In this document: piece by piece, positions 27,135 to 35,683 of the stretch | How positions within the stretch are numbered: the stretch's first letter is position 1 | Layout: every line of letters starts with the position of its first letter | Assembly (NCBI RefSeq): GCF_044803115.1 | Contig: NZ_CP085224.1 | Span: forward strand, 3,844,001-3,908,000 | Origin: Caenispirillum salinarum_A | GTDB lineage: Bacteria > Pseudomonadota > Alphaproteobacteria > Rhodospirillales > Rhodospirillaceae | Length of the DNA: 64,000 nt | Reading direction: 5' to 3' | Made by a program: the position numbers and the translations under genes | Notes under the pieces: generated by a model | What the model was told of the DNA's origin: nothing | Database searches by the model: none | Seen by the model: the letters and a program-made list of their open reading frames with translations, nothing else

Positions 27135-28091
27135 ATGCTCGACACCGCCCTCGCCCTGCTTCCCATCTTCCTGCTGATCGTGCTCGGCTTCTGGATGAAG
27201 CGGTCGGGCTTCGTGCCCGATGCCTTCTGGGCGCCGGCGGAGAAGACGACGTACTTCATCACCTTTCCGGCCCTGCTGGTCTTCAGCACCGCCCGCGCGC
27301 CGCTCGACGGCGTGGCCTGGGGACCGCTGGCGCTGGCAAGCACGGGCGCGGTGCTGGCTGTCTTTCTGGCGGCGAGCCTGTCCCGGCCGCTGCTCGGCGT
27401 GCCGGCGGCCACCTTCACCAGCGTGGTGCAGGGGAGCATCCGTCCCAACACGTATGTCGGACTGGCCGCCGCCGCCGCGCTGTTCGGCGATGCCGGGGTG
27501 GCGCTGACGGCGCTTTGCGTGGCGGGCGTGGTGCCGCTGGTCAACGTGCTGGCCGTGGCGACGCTGGTCCGCCATGTCGGCGACGCAACGGCGCCGGCGG
27601 GAAGCGCGGCGACGGGCCCCGCGGCGACACTCAAGGGCATCGTCACGAACCCGCTGATCCTGGCCTGCGCGCTGGGGATCACGCTGAACGTCTCGGGCCT
27701 GGGCCTGCCGCCGGTGGTCTCGCCGTTCCTGGAAATCCTGGGCCGCGCCGCCCTGCCCGTCGGCCTGCTGGCCGTCGGCGCGGGGCTGGCGCTCGACACG
27801 TTGCGCGCCAGCGGCGGCCCCGTTCTGGCGGCCAGCGCGCTCAAGCTGGCCGGCGTCCCGGCCGCCGCCGGCGTGCTGGCCTGGGTGCTGGGGCTGACGG
27901 GTGTGCCGGCGGTGGTGGCGGTGGCCTATGCCGCCCTGCCCTGCTCGGCCTCGTCCTATGTGCTGGCCCGGCGCATGGGCGGGGATGCGCCCTGCATGGC
28001 GGGCATCATCACCTTCCAGACGCTGGCCGCCGCCGCCACGCTGCCGCTGGTGATCGCCGCCGCCGGGCGCATCTTCGGCGTTGTGCCTTGA
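27135..28091 (+). CDS. AEC-family transporter, copy 2
   Basis: A 318-residue membrane protein with about ten segments, related to the gene at 19181-20116 (shared TFTSVVQGxxRxNTYxGLA and the C-terminal SxYVLARxxGGD). The N-terminus reads MLDTALALLPIFLLIVLGFW. It is probably an inner-membrane carrier for small organic anions. ATG 27135 follows AGAGG; a longer frame from 27054 begins with an Arg-rich leader and is unlikely. It is transcribed in the same direction as the nudix and pyr genes but separated by 84 bases. Confidence 0.85.
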   Translation: MLDTALALLPIFLLIVLGFWMKRSGFVPDAFWAPAEKTTYFITFPALLVFSTARAPLDGVAWGPLALASTGAVLAVFLAASLSRPLLGVPAATFTSVVQGSIRPNTYVGLAAAAALFGDAGVALTALCVAGVVPLVNVLAVATLVRHVGDATAPAGSAATGPAATLKGIVTNPLILACALGITLNVSGLGLPPVVSPFLEILGRAALPVGLLAVGAGLALDTLRASGGPVLAASALKLAGVPAAAGVLAWVLGLTGVPAVVAVAYAALPCSASSYVLARRMGGDAPCMAGIITFQTLAAAATLPLVIAAAGRIFGVVP

Positions 28092-28175
28092 AGCCCGGCA
28101 CCCGCCTCGGCTACATGAGCGCCAATCCATCCATACAGGCGGCCCGCGCGGCGGCCGAAGGTGTATAAGAGTCCC

Positions 28176-28682
28176 ATGACCGACACAGACTTCCAGACGT
28201 CCACCCCCTCCACAGGCGGTCACGGCCAGGTGCCCATGCGCTGCACGGCCGTCGCCGCCGCCGTCATCAACGGCCGCCAGGTGCTGCTGCTCAAACGGTC
28301 CAAGGGCGCCTTCCGCGGCCACTGGACCCTGGTTTCGGGCCGCATCGAGGGCGAGGAGAAGGCGTGGCAGGCCGCCGTGCGCGAGGTGCGCGAGGAAACC
28401 GGCCTCAAGCCCATCACCGTCTACACCTCGGGCAACACCGACGTGTTCTACAATCCGGTCGACGAGGTGATGGAGGTGGTGCCCATCTTCGTCGTCCGAG
28501 TCGCGGGCCAGGAGCCGGTGGAACTGGACGAGGCCCACGAGGATCATTCCTGGCTGCCCCTGCCGCGCGCCATCGACTCCGTGGCTTTTCCGGGCCAGCG
28601 GCGGGCGCTGGAAAGCATCGCGCACTTCTTCATGGAGAAGTCGCCCGCCGACTTTTATCGTATCGACGACTTCCGGCCCTGA
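28176..28682 (+). CDS. Nudix-family hydrolase
   Basis: A 168-residue protein. The Nudix box is complete: the segment beginning at the Gly of SGRIEGEEKAW and running through AVREVREETGL fits GX5EX7REUXEEXGU. The enzyme hydrolyses a nucleoside diphosphate linked to another group; substrate is not predictable. VPMRCTAVAAAVINGRQVLL gives the first strands. ATG 28176 is used; GTG 28161 is a possible alternative start. It is located just before pyrB, with 76 bases between them. Confidence 0.88.
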   Translation: MTDTDFQTSTPSTGGHGQVPMRCTAVAAAVINGRQVLLLKRSKGAFRGHWTLVSGRIEGEEKAWQAAVREVREETGLKPITVYTSGNTDVFYNPVDEVMEVVPIFVVRVAGQEPVELDEAHEDHSWLPLPRAIDSVAFPGQRRALESIAHFFMEKSPADFYRIDDFRP

Positions 28683-28758
28683 CGCCCGCCCCTCAACCGG
28701 CGCCGCCAGGCCGCCCCGCCGCTTGCCGCCCGTCCCGCCCCTGCCTATGATCCGCGCC

Positions 28759-29718
28759 ATGACCGACGACTACGGATATCCGCACCGCCACCTCCTTGGC
28801 ATCCAGGGCCTTTACCCCTGGGAGATCAAGGACCTGCTCGACCGCGCCGACACCTATGTCGACCAGTGCCGGTCCGCCGAAAAGAAGACCGATGTCCTGC
28901 GCGGCCGGACCATGGTCAACCTGTTCTATGAAAGCTCGACCCGCACCCGCACCAGCTTCGAACTGGCGGGCAAGCGGCTGGGGATCGACGTCATCAACAT
29001 GGGCGTCTCCTCCAGTTCGGTGAACAAGGGCGAGACGCTGATCGACACCGCGGTGACGCTCAACGCCATGCACCTGGACGTGCTGGTGGTGCGCCACGGG
29101 GACTCGGGCGCGGTGCAACTGCTGTCGGAGAAGGTCAACTGCGCGGTGGTCAACGCCGGCGACGGCAGCCACGAACACCCGACCCAGGCCCTGCTGGACG
29201 CCCTGACCATCCGCCGCCGCAAGGGCCACCTGGACAACCTGCAGGTCGCCATCTGCGGCGATGTGCTGCATTCGCGCGTGGCGCGGTCGAACATCTATCT
29301 GCTGACGGCCATGGGGGCGCGGGTGCGCGTCATCGCCCCGCGCACCCTGCTGCCCAGCGGCATAGAGGAACTGGGCGTCGAGGTCTTCACCGACATGCGC
29401 CAGGGCCTGAAGGACGTGGACATCGTGATGATGCTGCGCGTCCAGAACGAGCGCATGGCCGGCAGCTACATCCCGTCGATCCGCGAATTCTTCCACTTCT
29501 TCGGCCTGGACCGCGAGAAGCTGGCGCTGGCCAAGCCCGACGCGCTGATCATGCACCCCGGCCCCATGAACCGGGGCGTGGAAATCGACAGCGACGTGGC
29601 CGACGACATCGAACGCTCCGTCATCCGCGAACAGGTGGAGATGGGCGTCGCCGTGCGCATGGCCGTCATCGACAAGCTGGTCCAGAACGCCCCCAACTTC
29701 GCCAACGGAGCCGCCTGA
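28759..29718 (+). CDS. pyrB: aspartate carbamoyltransferase catalytic subunit
   Basis: A 319-residue enzyme catalysing carbamoyl phosphate + aspartate to carbamoyl aspartate, the first committed step of pyrimidine synthesis. The carbamoyl phosphate-binding loop FYESSTRTRTSFE is intact, as are VVNAGDGSHEHPTQALLDAL and the aspartate-loop region MMLRVQNERM. The length fits a catalytic chain; no pyrI is present. ATG 28759 is preferred to one at 28747. The next gene starts one base after its stop, so pyrB and pyrC are coupled, as in bacteria where ATCase assembles with a dihydroorotase-like partner. Confidence 0.96.
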   Translation: MTDDYGYPHRHLLGIQGLYPWEIKDLLDRADTYVDQCRSAEKKTDVLRGRTMVNLFYESSTRTRTSFELAGKRLGIDVINMGVSSSSVNKGETLIDTAVTLNAMHLDVLVVRHGDSGAVQLLSEKVNCAVVNAGDGSHEHPTQALLDALTIRRRKGHLDNLQVAICGDVLHSRVARSNIYLLTAMGARVRVIAPRTLLPSGIEELGVEVFTDMRQGLKDVDIVMMLRVQNERMAGSYIPSIREFFHFFGLDREKLALAKPDALIMHPGPMNRGVEIDSDVADDIERSVIREQVEMGVAVRMAVIDKLVQNAPNFANGAA

Positions 29719-29719
29719 G

Positions 29720-31024
29720 ATGCCGCAGAAGGCCACCGGCCGCGTCGCCTACGTCAACGCCCGCCTGCTCGACCCGGCCACCAACACCGACACCATCGGC
29801 GGCGTGCTGACGGTGCGCGAGACCATTGCCGCCATGGGACCGGATGTGGTGCGGGGCGCCGTGCCGGCCGACGCCAGGATCGTCGACTGCCAGGGCGCGT
29901 GCCTCGCCCCCGGACTGGTGGACATGCGCGTGTCGCTGGGCGAGCCCGGCGAGGACCACAAGGAAAGCCTGCGGTCGGCCGGCGAGGCCGCCGTGGCGGG
30001 CGGCGTCACCAGCATGGTCTGCCTGCCCAACACCAGCCCGCCCATCGACAGCGAGGCGACGGTGGAGTTCGTCGCCCGCCGCGCACGGCTGATCGGGCTG
30101 GCGAAGGTCTACCCCTACGGCGCCGCCACGCAGGGCTGCGAGGGCAAGGTGATCTCGGAGATGGGCCTGCTGAGCAACGCGGGCGCCGTCGCCTTCACCG
30201 ACGGCATCCTGCCCATCGCCGACCCCCAGGTCATGCGCCGGGCGCTGGCCTATGGCGCCACTTTCGGGCTGCTGGTCTGCCAGCACGCCGAGGAGCGCGC
30301 GCTGTCCGGCGGCGTCATGAACGGCGGCGACCATGCCACGCGCCTCGGCCTGTCGGGCATCCCGCGCGAGGCCGAGGTCATCATGCTGGAGCGCGACATG
30401 CGCCTGGTGAAGATGACCGGCGGCCGCTACCACGCCGCCCACCTGACCTGCGCCGAAAGCCTGGACGTCATCCGCCGCGCCAAGGACGCCGGGCTGGACG
30501 TCACCTGCGACACCGCCCCCTTCTACTTCGCCCTGAACGAGATGGCGGTGAGCGACTACCGTACCTTCGCCAAGCTCAACCCGCCGCTGCGCGGGGAGGA
30601 CGACCGGCGCGCCGTGATCCAGGCGCTGAAGGACGGTGTGATCGACTGCATCGCCTCCGATCATCTGCCGCAGGACCAGGACACCAAGCGCCTGCCCTTC
30701 AACCAGGCCAGCTTCGGCGCCATCGGGCTGGAGACGCTGCTGCCCATCTCGCTGGAGCTGTACCACAACGGCCACCTGAGCCTGCTTCAGGTGCTGCGCG
30801 CCCTGACCGTCGCCCCGGCCCGCCGCCTGGGCCTGCCCGGCGGCACGCTGGCACCGGGGGCGCCGGCGGACTTCTTCCTGTTCGACCCCGACCGCGCCTG
30901 GAAGGTGACGGCCGAGCGCCTGAAGTCCAAGTCCAAGAACACGCCGTTCGACGGCCGCCCCGTCCAGGGCCGCGTGCTTGCCACGGTCATCGACGGACGG
31001 ACGGTGTTCGAGCATCATGGGTAG
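29720..31024 (+). CDS. pyrC: dihydroorotase-like protein lacking the HxH metal motif (PyrC'/PyrX-like)
   Basis: A 434-residue amidohydrolase-fold protein. Class I dihydroorotases carry DxHxHxREPG near residue 65; here the segment reads GLVDMRVSLGEPGEDHKES, so both metal-binding His and the substrate Arg are replaced. Later residues are kept: CQHAEE, AAHLTCAES and IASDHLPQDQDTK. In Pseudomonas a similar inactive PyrC' is needed for ATCase assembly. This protein may likewise be structural, with an active dihydroorotase elsewhere, or it may bind metal in an altered way. It is one base downstream of pyrB. The gene symbol is given for homology, not for proven activity. Confidence 0.85.
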   Translation: MPQKATGRVAYVNARLLDPATNTDTIGGVLTVRETIAAMGPDVVRGAVPADARIVDCQGACLAPGLVDMRVSLGEPGEDHKESLRSAGEAAVAGGVTSMVCLPNTSPPIDSEATVEFVARRARLIGLAKVYPYGAATQGCEGKVISEMGLLSNAGAVAFTDGILPIADPQVMRRALAYGATFGLLVCQHAEERALSGGVMNGGDHATRLGLSGIPREAEVIMLERDMRLVKMTGGRYHAAHLTCAESLDVIRRAKDAGLDVTCDTAPFYFALNEMAVSDYRTFAKLNPPLRGEDDRRAVIQALKDGVIDCIASDHLPQDQDTKRLPFNQASFGAIGLETLLPISLELYHNGHLSLLQVLRALTVAPARRLGLPGGTLAPGAPADFFLFDPDRAWKVTAERLKSKSKNTPFDGRPVQGRVLATVIDGRTVFEHHG

Positions 31025-31025
31025 C

Positions 31026-31655
31026 ATGACCCCCGAACTCCTGCTCATCGCCGCCGGCGTCGCCGGCTACCTGCTCGGCTCCATCCCCTTCGGTCTGGTC
31101 ATCACCAGGATGCTGGGCCTGGGGGATATCCGCGCCATCGGCTCGGGCAACATCGGCGCGACCAACGTCCTGCGCACGGGAAACAAGGGGGCGGCGCTGG
31201 CGACGCTGATCCTGGATTCGGGCAAGGGTGCCATCGCGGCCCTGCTGGCGCGCTTCGTGCTGGCCGCCACCATGAGCCACGACCTGGGCGTGGAAGCCGG
31301 CATCATCGCCGGCGCCTGCGCGGTGCTGGGCCACAACTTTCCCGTCTGGCTGGGCTTCAAGGGCGGCAAGGGCGTGGCGACGACGCTGGGCACCCTGCTC
31401 GCCACCGCGCCTTACGTTGGGCTCGCGGCCTGCGGCGTCTGGCTGCTGACGGCGGTGGTAACGCGCTATTCGTCGCTGGCCGCCCTGGTCTCCCTGACGG
31501 CCGCGCCCGTGCTGGCATGGTTCCTGGCGACTCCGGCCCACGCGGCGGCCTTCGCCCTGCTGGCGGCGCTGGCCTGGATTCGCCACCGCGAGAACCTGCG
31601 CCGCCTGCTCAACGGCAGCGAAAGCCGCATCGGCGACAAGAAGAAGAAGGCGTGA
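31026..31655 (+). CDS. plsY: glycerol-3-phosphate acyltransferase PlsY
   Basis: A 209-residue, five-segment membrane enzyme that transfers acyl from acyl-phosphate to glycerol-3-phosphate in phospholipid synthesis. The motifs are visible: GYLLGSIPFG, IGSGNIGATNVLRTGNKGAA, and GHNFPVWLGFKGGKGVATTLG. An ATG at 31017 overlapping the pyrC stop is an alternative start; 31026 gives the usual N-terminus. The C-terminus is Lys-rich (GDKKKKA). Co-directional with pyrC and dprA. Confidence 0.94.
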   Translation: MTPELLLIAAGVAGYLLGSIPFGLVITRMLGLGDIRAIGSGNIGATNVLRTGNKGAALATLILDSGKGAIAALLARFVLAATMSHDLGVEAGIIAGACAVLGHNFPVWLGFKGGKGVATTLGTLLATAPYVGLAACGVWLLTAVVTRYSSLAALVSLTAAPVLAWFLATPAHAAAFALLAALAWIRHRENLRRLLNGSESRIGDKKKKA

Positions 31656-31715
31656 GGCCCCGACTCGCGCGTGGCGATTGACGACGCTGCCATTCCCGCG
31701 CAACCTTTGCGCGCC

Positions 31716-32837
31716 ATGACGCATCATCGCCGCTCGCTGAGCCCCGCCGAACGCCTGGACTGGCTGCGCCTGATTCGCAGCGAGAACGTGGGCCCCGTCA
31801 CCTTCCGCCGCCTGCTCGACCGCTTCGGCAGCGCCGGCGAGGCCCTGCGCGCCCTGCCCGACCTGGCCCGGCGCGGCGGGCGCACCAAGGGCGTGCGCAT
31901 CTGCGCCAAGGCCGACGCTACCCGCGAGCTGGAGGCCATCGACCGATTCGGCGCCCGCATCCTGGGAACCGGGGAGCCCGGCTATCCCGCTCTGCTGGCG
32001 GAGGTGGAGGACGCGCCGCCGCTTCTGCTCATGCTCGGCAGCCCGCACCTGTTCGAGCGCCCCGCCGTCGCCATCGTCGGCGCCCGCAACGCCAGCCTCA
32101 ACGGCTGCAACTTCGCCCGCCGGCTGGCTGTGGACCTGGCGGAGACGCACGGTTTTCTGGTGGTGTCGGGCCTGGCGCGCGGCATCGACACCGCCGCCCA
32201 CGATGGATCGTTGAAAGGCGGCACCTGCGCCGTCATGGCGGGCGGGGTGGACGTGGTCTACCCGCCGGAGAACGACCGCCTGCACGCCGCCGTCGCCGCG
32301 CAGGGGGTGGTGGTGTCCGAACAGCCGCTGGGCACCGAGCCGCAGGCGCGCCACTTCCCGCGCCGCAACCGCATCATCAGCGGCATCGCCCGCGGAGTCG
32401 TGGTGGTGGAGGCCAACCAGCGCTCGGGCTCCCTGATCACCGCGCGGCTGGCCGCAGACCAGGGGCGCGAGGTGTTCGCCGTGCCGGGGTCGCCCATGGA
32501 CCCGCGCTGCGCCGGCACCAACGGGCTGCTGAAGGACGGCGCCCATCTGGTGCAGCACGCGGGCGACGTGGCGGCCGTTCTGGAAAGCCTCGCGGCCTAT
32601 GAACCGGCAGGCGGAGAACCGCCGTCCGCACCGCCCGGACCGGCGCCCGATCCCAGCGATTCACAGCGTGAAAAGGTGCTGACCTGCCTGGGTGCCAACC
32701 CCGTGAGTGTTGACGAAGTGATCCGGCAGTGCCAATTGTCACCCCCTGTGGTCGCCATGATTCTGCTGGAGCTGGAGCTGGCGGGCCGCCTGGAACGGCA
32801 TCCTGGGAACCGTGTGTCCCTGCTGTACTTCGGATAA
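31716..32837 (+). CDS. dprA: DNA-processing protein DprA
   Basis: A 373-residue protein. DprA binds incoming single-stranded DNA and loads RecA in natural transformation; it is also common in bacteria not known to be competent. The Rossmann-type core is clear: FERPAVAIVGARNASLNGCN, VSGLARGIDTAAHDGSLKGG, VVYPPENDRL, FPRRNRIISGIARGVVVVEA. A C-terminal winged helix (VSVDEVIRQCQLSPPVVAMI) completes the family layout. ATG 31716 is preferred over the GTG at 31671. It is followed 48 bases later by topA, a very common bacterial gene order. Confidence 0.94.
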   Translation: MTHHRRSLSPAERLDWLRLIRSENVGPVTFRRLLDRFGSAGEALRALPDLARRGGRTKGVRICAKADATRELEAIDRFGARILGTGEPGYPALLAEVEDAPPLLLMLGSPHLFERPAVAIVGARNASLNGCNFARRLAVDLAETHGFLVVSGLARGIDTAAHDGSLKGGTCAVMAGGVDVVYPPENDRLHAAVAAQGVVVSEQPLGTEPQARHFPRRNRIISGIARGVVVVEANQRSGSLITARLAADQGREVFAVPGSPMDPRCAGTNGLLKDGAHLVQHAGDVAAVLESLAAYEPAGGEPPSAPPGPAPDPSDSQREKVLTCLGANPVSVDEVIRQCQLSPPVVAMILLELELAGRLERHPGNRVSLLYFG

Positions 32838-32885
32838 ACGCGGGCGTTCGCGCGTCCCCTTCGGCACAAGGACTGTCCCCGTCTC

Positions 32886-35621
32886 ATGCATCTCGTCATC
32901 GTCGAGAGCCCGGCGAAAGCCAAGACCATCAACAAGTACCTGGGATCGGATTTCCAGGTGCTGGCGTCCTATGGGCACATCCGCGACCTGCCTGCCAAAG
33001 ACGGCTCGGTACGGCCCGACGAGGACTTCGCCATGGACTGGACGGTCGACGGCAAGTCCGAGCGCCACATCAAGGAGATCGTCTCCGCCGCCCGGACCGC
33101 CGACACCGTCTTCCTCGCAACCGACCCCGATCGCGAGGGCGAGGCCATTTCCTGGCACGTTCTGGAGGAATTGCGCCGCCGCCGGGTGCTGAAGGACACC
33201 GACGTCAAGCGCGTGACCTTCAACGCCATCACCAAATCGGCGGTGATGGACGCCATCGCCAACCCGCGCGACCTGGACCAGGAACTGATCGAGGCCTATC
33301 TGGCCCGCCGCGCACTGGACTACCTGGTGGGCTTCACCCTGTCGCCGGTGCTGTGGCGCAAGCTGCCGGGCTCGCGGTCGGCCGGGCGCGTGCAGTCCGT
33401 CGCCCTGCGGCTGGTCTGCGAGCGGGAAGCCGAGATCGAGCGCTTCGTGCCGCAGGAGTACTGGACGGTCGACGTCGCGCTGAAAAACAAGGACGGCCAG
33501 CCGTTCTCGGGCCGCCTCACGCACCTGGACGGCCAGAAGCTGGACAAGTTCGGGCTGAAGGACGAAGCCTCGGCCACTGCCGCCAAGGCCGCCATCGAGG
33601 CCGGCGCCTTCAAGGTTGCCCAGGTCGAACGCAAGCAGACCCGCCGCAACCCGGCGCCGCCGTTCACGACCTCCACCCTTCAGCAGGAAGCCAGCCGGAA
33701 GCTGCATTTCTCGGCCAAGCAGACCATGCAGACCGCCCAGCGCCTGTACGAGGGCGTGGACATCGGCGGCGAGACGGTGGGCCTGATCACCTACATGCGG
33801 ACCGACGGCGTGCAGATGGCGCCCGAGGCGATCGAGAGCGCGCGCGGCTACATCGGCCGCGAGTTCGGCAAGGACTACCTGCCCGGCAAGGCGCGGGAGT
33901 ACAAGACCAAGGCCAAGAACGCCCAGGAAGCGCACGAGGCCATCCGCCCCACCGAGATCATGCGCCACCCCTCCACCGTGGCCCGCACGCTGGACCGCGA
34001 CCAGTTCCGGCTCTACGAGCTGATCTGGAAGCGCACCGTCGCCAGCCAGATGGAAAGCGCGGTGATGGACCAGGTGGCGGTCGACATGACCGACGGCTCG
34101 GGCAAGACGACGCTGCGCGCCAACGGCTCGGTCATCCGCTTCGACGGGTTCCTGAAGCTCTACCGCGAGGACCGCGACGACGACGCCGAGGACGAAAGCA
34201 GCCGCATCCTGCCGCCACTCAACGAGAACGATCCGGTGGAGCGCGGCAAGGTGACGCCCGAGCAGCACTTCACCCAACCGCCGCCGCGCTACACGGAAGC
34301 ATCGCTGGTCAAGAAGATGGAAGAGCTGGGCATCGGCCGGCCGTCCACCTACGCCAGCGTGCTCGCCGTGCTGCAGGACCGCGATTACGTGAAGCTGGAA
34401 CAGCGCCGCTTCGTGCCCGAGGACCGGGGGCGCGTGGTGACGGCGTTCCTGGAAAGCTTCTTCAACCGCTACGTCCAGTACAACTTCACCGCCGACCTGG
34501 AAAACCAGCTCGACGACATTTCCGGCGGCCGGGCGGACTGGAAGGAAGTGCTGCGCCTGTTCTGGCAGGACTTCAAGGCAGCGGTCGAGGACATCCAGGG
34601 CCTGCGCGTCTCCGACGTGCTGGACGCCCTGGACAAGGACCTGGGCCCGCACCTGTTCCCGAGCCGTGAGGACGGCACGGATCCGCGCGTCTGCCCCTCG
34701 TGTTCCGACGGGCGGCTGTCACTGAAGCTGGGCAAGTTCGGCGCCTTCATCGGCTGCTCCAACTATCCGGAATGCCGCTACACCCGCCAGCTGGCCGAAA
34801 GCGCCGGCGACCCCAAGGAGGAACAGGCGGGCCTGGCGGAAGGCCCCAAGCTGCTCGGCCAGGACCCGGAGACGGGCAAGGACGTGACGCTGCGCAAGGG
34901 CCCCTACGGCGTCTACGTGCAATTGGGCGAGCCCGAGGGCGAGGGCAAGCAGAAGACCAAGCCCAAGCGCGCCAGCCTGCCGCGCGGCATGGACCCCGCC
35001 GACGTCGACCTGGAAAAGGCGCTCAAGCTGCTGGCCCTGCCGCGCGAGATCGGCCCGCACCCGGAAACCGGCGAGCCCATCCTGGCCGGCCTCGGGCGCT
35101 TCGGCCCCTACCTCAAGCACGGCGATGCCTACAAGTCGATCGGCAAGGACGACGACGTGCTGGAGATCGGCCTGAACCGCGCCGTGGTGCTGCTGGCCGA
35201 GGCCAAGACGCGCAAGACCGCCAAGCCGCTCAAGACCCTGGGCAAGCACCCCGACGACGAGGGGGAGATCACCCTGCACGAGGGCCGCTACGGTCCCTAT
35301 GTCCAGCACGCCAAGACCCGCGCCACCCTGCCCAAGGGCAAGGACCCGGAATCGGTGACGCTGGACGAGGCGGTTGAGATGATCAACGCCAAGGCGGCCA
35401 AGGGCGGCAAGAAGCCCGCCGCCAAGAAGGCGCCGGCGAAGAAGACCACCTCGGCGGCCAAGAAGGCCGAGGGCGAGGAGGCTGCGCCGAAGAAGGCTCC
35501 GGCCAAGAAGGCGCCCGCCAAGAAGACGACGGCGGCCAAGAAGACCTCATCGACCGCGAAAAAGACCACGTCGACGGCCAAGAAGGCCCCGGCGCGCAAG
35601 AAGACGGGCACGGACGAATAG
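32886..35621 (+). CDS. topA: DNA topoisomerase I
   Basis: A 911-residue type IA topoisomerase that relaxes negative supercoils. The Toprim domain is at the start (HLVIVESPAKAKTINKYLG; acidic TDPDREGEAISWH). The active-site Tyr is Tyr303 in GLITYMRTDG. One four-Cys zinc ribbon lies at about residue 600 (VCPSCSDGR to GCSNYPECR), followed by two or three repeats of the TopoIA C-terminal type without cysteines. The last about 80 residues are a Lys/Ala-rich tail with repeated KKAPAKK, expected to be flexible and DNA-binding. Housekeeping gene. Confidence 0.96.
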   Translation: MHLVIVESPAKAKTINKYLGSDFQVLASYGHIRDLPAKDGSVRPDEDFAMDWTVDGKSERHIKEIVSAARTADTVFLATDPDREGEAISWHVLEELRRRRVLKDTDVKRVTFNAITKSAVMDAIANPRDLDQELIEAYLARRALDYLVGFTLSPVLWRKLPGSRSAGRVQSVALRLVCEREAEIERFVPQEYWTVDVALKNKDGQPFSGRLTHLDGQKLDKFGLKDEASATAAKAAIEAGAFKVAQVERKQTRRNPAPPFTTSTLQQEASRKLHFSAKQTMQTAQRLYEGVDIGGETVGLITYMRTDGVQMAPEAIESARGYIGREFGKDYLPGKAREYKTKAKNAQEAHEAIRPTEIMRHPSTVARTLDRDQFRLYELIWKRTVASQMESAVMDQVAVDMTDGSGKTTLRANGSVIRFDGFLKLYREDRDDDAEDESSRILPPLNENDPVERGKVTPEQHFTQPPPRYTEASLVKKMEELGIGRPSTYASVLAVLQDRDYVKLEQRRFVPEDRGRVVTAFLESFFNRYVQYNFTADLENQLDDISGGRADWKEVLRLFWQDFKAAVEDIQGLRVSDVLDALDKDLGPHLFPSREDGTDPRVCPSCSDGRLSLKLGKFGAFIGCSNYPECRYTRQLAESAGDPKEEQAGLAEGPKLLGQDPETGKDVTLRKGPYGVYVQLGEPEGEGKQKTKPKRASLPRGMDPADVDLEKALKLLALPREIGPHPETGEPILAGLGRFGPYLKHGDAYKSIGKDDDVLEIGLNRAVVLLAEAKTRKTAKPLKTLGKHPDDEGEITLHEGRYGPYVQHAKTRATLPKGKDPESVTLDEAVEMINAKAAKGGKKPAAKKAPAKKTTSAAKKAEGEEAAPKKAPAKKAPAKKTTAAKKTSSTAKKTTSTAKKAPARKKTGTDE

Positions 35622-35683
35622 GCCGCGCGAGGCGTTGACCTCTCGGAGCCGTGCCCACTTCATGACCAGATAAAGGACCCGGA

